The notes beneath the pieces were generated by a model. It was not told the DNA's origin. It did no database searches and saw nothing but the letters and a program-made list of their open reading frames with translations. Positions 1 through 4,214 of a stretch of DNA of 5,293 nucleotides are shown in pieces. The stretch is from Planctomycetota bacterium (GTDB taxonomy: Bacteria; Planctomycetota; Planctomycetia; Isosphaerales; Isosphaeraceae). Made by a program: the position numbers and the translations under genes. The stretch is taken from positions 1 through 5,293 of the forward strand of contig JAJYCH010000396.1 of the NCBI GenBank assembly GCA_021778575.1. Direction: 5' to 3'. Every line of letters begins with the position of its first letter. Positions within the stretch are counted from its first letter, which is position 1.

Positions 1-322
1 CGCCTTCGACGAGACCGTCACCTTCACCCGCAAGCTGGCTGGCGGCGGCGACATATTTTTCGCGACGCTGGCCCTGGAAATACGGTGCGTGGGGTCCGCC
101 GACCTCGGGTCCTTCGTCCCAGTCCATCCCCATCCAGCGGAAGCCGTCGAGAATCCGTTCCAGCGGCTTCTCGACGTGCCGCTGCTGGTCGGTGTCGTCG
201 ATCCGGAGGATGAACTGGCCACCGAAATGCCGGGCCAGAAGCCAGTTGAAGAGGGCGGTCCGGACTCCACCGATGTGGAGGAAGCCGGTCGGGCTGGGGG
301 CGAATCGCGTGCGAACGCTCAT
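1..322 (-). CDS. gltX: Glutamyl-tRNA synthetase, N-terminal part (cut by left window edge)
   Basis: This is the first 107 codons of a class I aminoacyl-tRNA synthetase that attaches glutamate to tRNA-Glu in the cytoplasm. Seen: the class I signature FAPSPTG at residues 7-13, followed by the HIGH-type motif HIGG at 16-19, then [13 protein letters not shown] and RIDDTDQQR around residues 40-48, then [17 protein letters not shown]. This matches the start of bacterial GltX in order and spacing. The ATG at 322 puts FAPSPTG at the usual distance from the N-terminus, and no other start fits. The ribosome binding site is weak. Whether the enzyme also charges tRNA-Gln cannot be judged, because the anticodon-binding part lies outside the window. 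A near-consensus promoter lies about 55 bases upstream, so the gene probably has its own transcript. Oddity: from about residue 95 (bases 1-40) the protein no longer resembles the family; the usual AY-containing segment is absent and third-position GC falls. See findings. Confidence 0.93.
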   Translation of the reverse strand, partial: MSVRTRFAPSPTGFLHIGGVRTALFNWLLARHFGGQFILRIDDTDQQRHVEKPLERILDGFRWMGMDWDEGPEVGGPHAPYFQGQRREKYVAAASQLAGEGDGLVEG

Positions 323-378
323 GATGCCTGGGGTCTGGCCGGTGATCGAAACCGCTTACCAACGAACGGATTAGGAAC

Positions 379-407
379 ACGATAGGCAGTTTCGGCCAGC
401 CTGTCAA
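379..407 (-). promoter_or_regulatory. Sigma-70-type promoter for gltX
   Basis: On the minus strand a perfect -35 hexamer TTGACA (407-402) is followed, after exactly 17 bases, by TATCGT (384-379), which matches 4 of 6 bases of the -10 consensus. Transcription would start near 372 and leave a leader of about 50 bases before the gltX ATG at 322. The -35 box begins five bases past the stop codon of the upstream gene (412-414), so the gap between the two genes is almost fully used by promoter and leader. Inferred from consensus only. Confidence 0.6.
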
Positions 408-411
408 CCGG

Positions 412-741
412 TCAGGCGCTGTTGGCGCAGGTCGCGTACTCCTCGGGTTTCTCGTAGCCCAGGGCCTTTAGCACTTCGAGAACCTCGCTCCAGGTCGGAA
501 ACATCCGACCGCTTCGAATCTTGTATTCGTGCATCGCCTGCATGAACTCGCGTTCGGCCTCCGAGTAGTCGCGGTCGCAGGTCGTGGGGTCGACGAACCG
601 TCGGCGACCGCTGACATTTCGCGCGTTGGCGGCTCGAAGGGCCTGGGCGCTGGCTTTGCGATCGGTCCAGTTCCGACTATCGGGGTCGTCGCGGACAGGG
701 AGGGATGATCCATCGTCCTGAGTCGAAGAGGCGGTATTCAT
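412..741 (-). CDS. Small conserved hypothetical protein, 109 aa
   Basis: A soluble protein with no signal peptide or membrane segment. Residues 1-45 are polar, rich in Ser, Asp and Arg, and look disordered. Residues 47-98 form a compact, conserved-looking core: [18 protein letters not shown], then an amphipathic helix ([15 protein letters not shown]), then [21 protein letters not shown]. The last part resembles a short helix-turn-helix-like or adaptor helix pair, but no known DNA-binding signature is evident. From memory, proteins with this FVDPTTC...[11 protein letters not shown] core occur in planctomycetes; this could not be searched here. The start is well supported: GAGGAG (757-752) lies 10 bases before the ATG at 741, and the stop is TGA at 412. 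It is flanked by a 274-base gap upstream and by the gltX promoter downstream, so it is probably monocistronic. Function is unknown. The single Cys in the core (residue 55) and one near the C-terminus are not arranged as a metal site. Confidence 0.82.
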   Translation of the reverse strand: MNTASSTQDDGSSLPVRDDPDSRNWTDRKASAQALRAANARNVSGRRRFVDPTTCDRDYSEAEREFMQAMHEYKIRSGRMFPTWSEVLEVLKALGYEKPEEYATCANSA

Positions 742-1015
742 GGTGCGTTCGCTCCTCGAATGCCAGGGCCGCGAGCCATCGGGCCGGTTTGCGGCGACGC
801 TTCGATCTGGGGGCGTGATTGGCTAACGTCGAACAGGCTAGCGAGTACCGCGAGCCTGATCGTTGAGAGGGGTGGACCGCACTCGGGCGGAACGCGTCTC
901 GCTAAGAATCTAGAGCGCGAACCAACAATTCGGAACCGGCGCGAGCCGCGAAATCCCTACCGTCCGGTTTTGTGCCGACCGGCGCGGAAACACCCGAAAA
1001 AAGCCGCAAATGAGC
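742..1015. other. Intergenic region, 274 bases, no gene seen
   Basis: This lies between the stop of the GtrA-type gene and the start of the 109-aa gene, both on the minus strand. Open frames on the plus strand here give Arg/Pro/Ser-rich translations with no domain-like pattern and run into the coding strand of the neighbour, so I do not call them. The only visible site is the ribosome binding site GAGGAG at 757-752. A weak promoter-like pair on the minus strand (TTCCGA, 17 bases, TAGATT near 910) is too poor to annotate. On the minus strand after the TAA at 1016 there is a run of six T (CTTTTTTC, about 996-1003), but I find no hairpin just before it. The 9-base word ACCGGCGCG occurs at 935-943 and 978-986, which can be chance in GC-rich DNA. 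Confidence 0.6.
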
Positions 1016-2209
1016 TTACAACGTCGAGTCGAACGGCGACCGAGCCACCGACGCGCCTTCGAGCGGAGCGATGGGACGGCTCAATCGGGTCCAGCTCATC
1101 GTGCGAAACCCTTCACAACGTCGGGCGGGAACTTTCACGGGTCGACCGGCGTGGGACGAGGGTTTCGAGCCAAACACGAACCATCGGGCCATCGAGAAGC
1201 TGATTCCCGTCGCCGCCACGATCCCCACCACAGCCGCCGCCAGCCGATGGGCCCGGAAAAACGGTAGCTTGATCGGCAGGAGCAATCGAAGGCTCAGGCT
1301 CACCCCGATCCCGAGCAGGTTGCTCAGGACGTAGCGCAGGTATTGCCGAGGGATCGAGCCCTGTCGGGCGTCGTTGAACGTCAGCCGCCGGTTGATCGAG
1401 AAGTTCCAGGTCAACGCCGTGGCGATCGCCAGGACCGCCGCCACCGCCAGGGCCAGTGAGCCCCCCACGATCGGCGCGGTCAACCCGGCCAGAGCGGTCC
1501 GGGCGAGGACAAGCTGGAGGATCGCGTAGATCGACAGGTCGACCACCATCCCCGACGCGCCGACGAAGCAAAACTGGATCAGCCGCGAGACCAGACCAAA
1601 GCGATCGTCGGCCAACCGCTTGACCTGGCGGAGATCGGCCAGCAACGTGGCCGACTTCGCGACCGAGCGGACCGGATCGACCGGAACATCACCCCGACGA
1701 CCAGCGACTCGCGCCAGAAGTTCGAGCGTGAATTGCGAGCCCACCGGAGCAAACGAATCGTCGGCCGCGACCGCCGAAGCCTGGCTCAGACCGATCATGC
1801 CCGAGGTGGGGTCGGTCGTGCCCAGGAATCGACGCGAGACCGCGCCCACGACGCCGATCACCGGCCGGCTGGAGATCGCCAGAACCACCTGGCCCGACAC
1901 CAGAGCCTCGACCACCGCCAGGAGATCGGCAGACGTGTAAGGCATTGCCAGATCGACGACGACGATGAGAGGGCTCCGAGCCAGGCGAATCCCGGACACG
2001 GCCGCCTCGGCCAGCCCCGGACCGGTCGCGACGATCGACCGCAACCAGGATTGATCGAAAGTTGACCGAGAGCCAGAGTCCGGGTCGGAGATGGCCAGAA
2101 CTTCGACCGGGTATCCCGCCTGTTCGAGCCCGGCCCGATAAGCCTCGATCCGGTCGACCGGCCAATCCAATCCGGGAGAGTTCAGGACAATCAAGCTGAC
2201 TCGCGCCAT
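1016..2209 (-). CDS. Degenerate GT2 (DPM1-like) domain fused to a GtrA-type membrane domain
   Basis: A 397-residue two-part protein. Residues 1-190 follow the fold pattern of family 2 glycosyltransferases of the dolichol/polyprenyl-phosphate mannosyltransferase type: a first beta strand (VSLIVLNS), GPGLAEAAVSGIRLARSP at 63-80, the strand LIVVVDLAMP at 81-90, DPTSG at 133-137, and VPVDPVRSVAKS at 175-186. The catalytic DxD position reads D86-L-A88, so the second Asp is lost, and the usual VDDGSxDGT motif is not recognisable. Residues 208-348 match the GtrA family (PF04138): four membrane segments near 211-231, 245-267, 290-312 and 321-340, with WNFSINRRLTF at 268-278 and ARWFVF at 341-346. GtrA proteins are thought to move polyprenyl-linked sugars across the inner membrane. 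The final 49 residues are Arg/Ser/Pro-rich and unlike the family. GGGGAG lies 11 bases before the ATG at 2209. The sugar and pathway are unknown; no neighbour makes glycans. Confidence 0.85.
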   Translation of the reverse strand: MARVSLIVLNSPGLDWPVDRIEAYRAGLEQAGYPVEVLAISDPDSGSRSTFDQSWLRSIVATGPGLAEAAVSGIRLARSPLIVVVDLAMPYTSADLLAVVEALVSGQVVLAISSRPVIGVVGAVSRRFLGTTDPTSGMIGLSQASAVAADDSFAPVGSQFTLELLARVAGRRGDVPVDPVRSVAKSATLLADLRQVKRLADDRFGLVSRLIQFCFVGASGMVVDLSIYAILQLVLARTALAGLTAPIVGGSLALAVAAVLAIATALTWNFSINRRLTFNDARQGSIPRQYLRYVLSNLLGIGVSLSLRLLLPIKLPFFRAHRLAAAVVGIVAATGISFSMARWFVFGSKPSSHAGRPVKVPARRCEGFRTMSWTRLSRPIAPLEGASVARSPFDSTL

Positions 2210-2445
2210 GTCCGACCATACTCCCCACGGATACCGGCCTCCCCCTCGATCGCGAATCGGGGCGAAACTCGGCGGAAAATCACCTGGCGATTCTGAGAGC
2301 TCCGACAGGTTCCGAGAAAACCCCGACGTTCTCGCTCCAATTCTAGCTCAAGTGTCAACTTATGGTGGGAAAATGAATTGGATGGGGTTCGACGGGTTGA
2401 CCGGCAGTGATCGGAGCGGACCAAGCGTGCCCAGAACTACCAGAT

Positions 2446-2474
2446 ACTCTAGAGAATCGAGGAAAAACCGTCAA
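2446..2474 (-). promoter_or_regulatory. Sigma-70-type promoter for the GtrA-type gene
   Basis: On the minus strand TTGACG (2474-2469, 5 of 6 consensus bases) is followed after 17 bases by TAGAGT (2451-2446, 4 of 6). This has the same layout as the gltX promoter. Transcription would start near 2439, giving a leader of about 230 bases before the ATG at 2209, which is long for a simple gene. Inferred from consensus; a start site nearer the gene cannot be excluded. Confidence 0.45.
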
Positions 2475-2582
2475 ACTCAGTTCGCGACTCCGGCCCGGTT
2501 TGATGATGGACTCGGAGAACATCGAGACAGACAAAGTCAGCGACGTCGCAACGCCGCGAAACGACTGACTATCGGCGGACTT

Positions 2583-2626
2583 ATCGGCGCGAAATCGCGG
2601 ACGTCCGGAGTGATTTCGCTGCCGAT
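2583..2626. repeat. Imperfect inverted repeat, 14-base arms, possible transcription end or RNA processing hairpin
   Basis: The left arm 2583-2596 (ATCGGCGCGAAATC) pairs with the right arm 2612-2626 (GATTTCGCTGCCGAT). All 14 pairs form, with one unpaired T at 2620. The 15-base loop holds the perfect palindrome CGGACGTCCG (2598-2607), which could form a second small hairpin. It starts 38 bases past the stop of the ABM-type gene, where a 3' end of the mnmA transcript would be expected. No T run follows on either strand, so it is not a typical intrinsic terminator. It could instead protect a 3' end from exonucleases, act together with Rho, or be a protein-binding site. Confidence 0.5.
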
Positions 2627-2663
2627 TCCGAACCCGAGGGAAGGAGCTTGACGGTCAACGGGA

Positions 2664-2972
2664 TCAGTGCGGCCGCCCCAGGTCTTCCGAGCGCGGATAA
2701 ATCTTGTGGCGCGGGGCGTTGCGCAAGATTCCCGCGCGGCCCCAGGCGGTGACGGCACGGAAGTCATCGGAGCGGATGAACGCCTGAAATGCGTCGGCGT
2801 CGTCCCACTCGCTGATGATGGCGTAGGAGTCGCGGTCGTCGACTCGCTGGTAGAGAAAACTCGACTTGTGGCCCGAGGCGCCCCGAAGTGCCTCGACGAC
2901 CGCCTCGAATTTGGCCTGAAAGGCGGTCCCTTGATCGGGGAGAACGTCGTAATACATGCCGACCGTCACCAT
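2664..2972 (-). CDS. ABM-type dimeric alpha/beta-barrel protein (putative monooxygenase), 102 aa
   Basis: The length and pattern fit the antibiotic biosynthesis monooxygenase (ABM, PF03992) group of small ferredoxin-like proteins that dimerise into a barrel. Seen: first strand VTVGMYYDVLPDQ (2-14), helix TAFQAKFEAVVEALRG (16-31), strand KSSFLYQRVDDRDSYAIISEWDDADAF split around 36-62, helix AFQAFIRSDDFRAVTAWG (61-78), and last strand HKIYP (89-93). The SEW (54-56) and FIRSDDF (65-71) motifs are typical. Members include quinone oxygenases and haem-degrading IsdG/HmoA enzymes. The Asn-Trp-His set of IsdG is not complete here: there is no Asn in strand 1, although Trp77 and His89 exist, so haem degradation is not supported. 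Substrate unknown. It follows mnmA by 39 bases on the same strand and is probably co-transcribed. The ribosome binding site GAAGGG (2986-2981) lies 8 bases before the ATG at 2972 and is buried in a hairpin. No signal peptide; cytoplasmic. Confidence 0.83.
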   Translation of the reverse strand: MVTVGMYYDVLPDQGTAFQAKFEAVVEALRGASGHKSSFLYQRVDDRDSYAIISEWDDADAFQAFIRSDDFRAVTAWGRAGILRNAPRHKIYPRSEDLGRPH

Positions 2973-2989
2973 CGAAGCATCCCTTCGAT
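2970..2989 (-). promoter_or_regulatory. Hairpin covering the ribosome binding site and start of the ABM-type gene
   Basis: In the transcript the sequence AUCGAAGGGAUGCUUCGAU (2989-2971) forms a perfect 7-base-pair stem with a 5-base loop (GGAUG). The Shine-Dalgarno bases GAAGG lie in the 5' arm and loop, and the first two bases of the AUG start codon end the 3' arm. Folding would hide the start from ribosomes. It sits 22 bases after the end of mnmA, so translation could depend on unfolding by a protein, temperature or ribosome traffic. Pairing is seen; the regulatory role is inferred. Confidence 0.4.
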
Positions 2990-3011
2990 TCGAGAAGTCC
3001 GTGAAGCCGGC

Positions 3012-4094
3012 TCAGACCGCATCGAGTCCCCGATCGATCCAACCACCGCCCAGTAGCAGTTCACCATCATACACCGCGACAACCTGGCCGGGGGTCACGG
3101 CGGTTTGTGGCTGGTCGAAAATCACGCGGGCCTTGCCGTCGTCGAGCGGTTCGACGACCGCCGGCACGGCCTTGTGGCGGGCCCGGATCTGCGCCAGGCA
3201 GGCAATGGGGCCGTCGGGGCGGTCGACGTGCCAGTGGAACTTTGCCGCTTCGAGGCCGATTTTTTCGAGCGAGGAGCGAGGTCCGATGGTCACGGTCCGC
3301 CGGCTCGGCTCGATCTGGACCACGTAGCGGGGCTCCCCCACGGCGATTCCCAGACCGCGACGCTGACCGATGGTGAACCCTTCGATCCCGGAATGTTCGC
3401 CGAGAACGGTTCCTGACTCGTCGACGATCGCCCCCGAGGTTTCGAGGTCGGGCCGACGGGTCTTGACGAACCGGAGGTAGTCATCATCGGGAATGAAGCA
3501 GATTTCCTGGCTGTCGGGCTTGTCGTGCACCGGCAGGTTGAGTTCGCGGGCGATCGAGCGGATCTCGGCCTTGGTGTAGCCGCCGACAGGCAGCAGGACA
3601 TGCGGCAAGAGTTCGCGACGGAGGCCGAAAAGAACGTAAGACTGATCCTTGGTTGGATCGAGCCCGCGTCTGACCCGGGGTTGACCATCCCATCCGGTTT
3701 CGATCCGCGCGTAGTGCCCGGTCGCGACGAAGTCGGCCCCGACCTGTCTGCCGTATGACCAGAGCTTGCCGAACTTGAGCCAGATGTTGCAGAGAACACA
3801 CGGGTTCGGCGTGCGTCCGGCCGCATATTCGTCGGCGAACTGGTCCATGATCCGGCTGAAGTCACGCTCGAAGTCGAGCGCGTAGAACGGGATATCGAGA
3901 CGGTCGGCGACGGCCTGGGCGTCGACCGCGTCGGTCGCCGAGCAACAGGTCTTTGCCTTGCGCTCCAGGCTCTCGCCATGGGCTCCGGTGCGCATGAAGA
4001 GGCCGATGACCTCGTGGCCTTGCTCCTTGAGCAAGTGGGCGGCCACCGAACTATCCACGCCACCGCTCATCGCGAGGACTACCCGACCCGCCAT
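3012..4094 (-). CDS. mnmA: tRNA-specific 2-thiouridylase MnmA
   Basis: A cytoplasmic enzyme that uses ATP and a relayed persulfide to convert U34 of tRNA-Lys, -Glu and -Gln to 2-thiouridine, which supports decoding of A/G-ending codons. The 360-residue length is normal for the family. Seen: PP-loop SGGVDS at 10-15; KTCCSATDAVDAQAVADRLDIPF at 48-70; NPCVLCNIWLKF at 97-108, with the nucleophile Cys102; ATGHYAR at 124-130; KDQSYVLFGL at 149-158; SQEICFIPDDDY at 195-206, with Cys199; and GFTIGQRRGLGI at 239-250, opening the C-terminal barrel domains. Cys102 and Cys199 fall at the same numbers as the catalytic pair of the E. coli enzyme. The start is the ATG at 4094, right before the first strand VVLAMSGG, with GAAGG 12 bases upstream. 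A 120-base gap with a possible promoter precedes it, and the ABM-type gene follows after 39 bases. No sulfur-relay gene is seen nearby. The protein appears intact. Confidence 0.97.
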   Translation of the reverse strand: MAGRVVLAMSGGVDSSVAAHLLKEQGHEVIGLFMRTGAHGESLERKAKTCCSATDAVDAQAVADRLDIPFYALDFERDFSRIMDQFADEYAAGRTPNPCVLCNIWLKFGKLWSYGRQVGADFVATGHYARIETGWDGQPRVRRGLDPTKDQSYVLFGLRRELLPHVLLPVGGYTKAEIRSIARELNLPVHDKPDSQEICFIPDDDYLRFVKTRRPDLETSGAIVDESGTVLGEHSGIEGFTIGQRRGLGIAVGEPRYVVQIEPSRRTVTIGPRSSLEKIGLEAAKFHWHVDRPDGPIACLAQIRARHKAVPAVVEPLDDGKARVIFDQPQTAVTPGQVVAVYDGELLLGGGWIDRGLDAV

Positions 4095-4155
4095 GCGATT
4101 CGCCCGCCTTCAATCATCGAGAAATCGACCCGATCCCTACCATCTCCCACCGATC

Positions 4156-4185
4156 AGGATAGGCGAAAGTGGGACGAATCAGCAA
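4156..4185 (-). promoter_or_regulatory. Possible sigma-70-type promoter for mnmA
   Basis: In the 120-base gap upstream of mnmA the minus strand reads TTGCTG (4185-4180), 18 bases, then TATCCT (4161-4156), each matching 4 of 6 consensus bases. Transcription would start near 4149, about 55 bases before the ATG at 4094. There is no clear terminator hairpin with a T run after the upstream gene, so read-through from it is also possible. Confidence 0.35.
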
Positions 4186-4214
4186 GACCGCGCCGTGATC
4201 CGGCCATTACCGGG

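Larger units (their letters stand above)
2210..2663. other. Intergenic region, 454 bases: leader, promoter and inverted repeat
   Basis: This lies between the ABM-type gene and the GtrA-type gene, both on the minus strand. It holds the promoter at 2446-2474, a presumed leader of about 230 bases from there to 2209, and the imperfect inverted repeat at 2583-2626. A plus-strand frame of 147 codons crosses the region, but its translation is Arg/Ser/Gly-rich without domain-like order and it has no ribosome binding site, so I do not call it. A minus-strand TTG-started frame at 2424 overlaps the start of the next gene and has no binding site either. A TTGACA on the minus strand at 2358-2353 lacks a -10 box at proper distance. 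Two perfect 10-base palindromes centred on GACGTC lie at 2540-2549 and 2598-2607. Confidence 0.6.

Noticed and set aside
24..407. A 127-codon minus-strand frame over the gltX start
   Set aside because: It is out of frame with the clear GltX translation, is Arg/Pro-rich, and spans the gltX promoter.
399..417. GCCTG...CAGGC inverted repeat at the end of the 109-aa gene, as a terminator
   Set aside because: The arms are only 5 bases with a 9-base loop and no T run. The sequence is better explained as the stop codon and the gltX -35 box.
935..986. Direct repeat ACCGGCGCG (two copies)
   Set aside because: It is a 9-base GC-rich word, expected by chance, with no further similarity around the copies.
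760..1203. Plus-strand frames over the 742-1015 gap
   Set aside because: They are low-complexity Arg/Ser/Pro translations that run into the antisense of the GtrA-type gene.
2353..2358. TTGACA on the minus strand as a promoter -35 box
   Set aside because: At 17 bases downstream the sequence is GCGAGA. The nearby TAGAAT is only 7 bases away, so the spacing is wrong.
2191..2424. A 77-codon TTG-started frame in the leader of the GtrA-type gene
   Set aside because: It has no ribosome binding site, a rare start codon, overlaps the next gene out of frame, and lacks domain-like content.
2208..2651. A 147-codon plus-strand frame filling the gap between the ABM-type and GtrA-type genes
   Set aside because: It has no ribosome binding site, an Arg/Ser/Gly-rich composition, a start overlapping the start of the opposite gene, and passes through the inverted repeat.
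2648..2658. TTGACGGTCAA palindrome just past the ABM-type stop, as a terminator or operator
   Set aside because: The arms are only 5 bases with one central base. It cannot form a hairpin and there is no further support.
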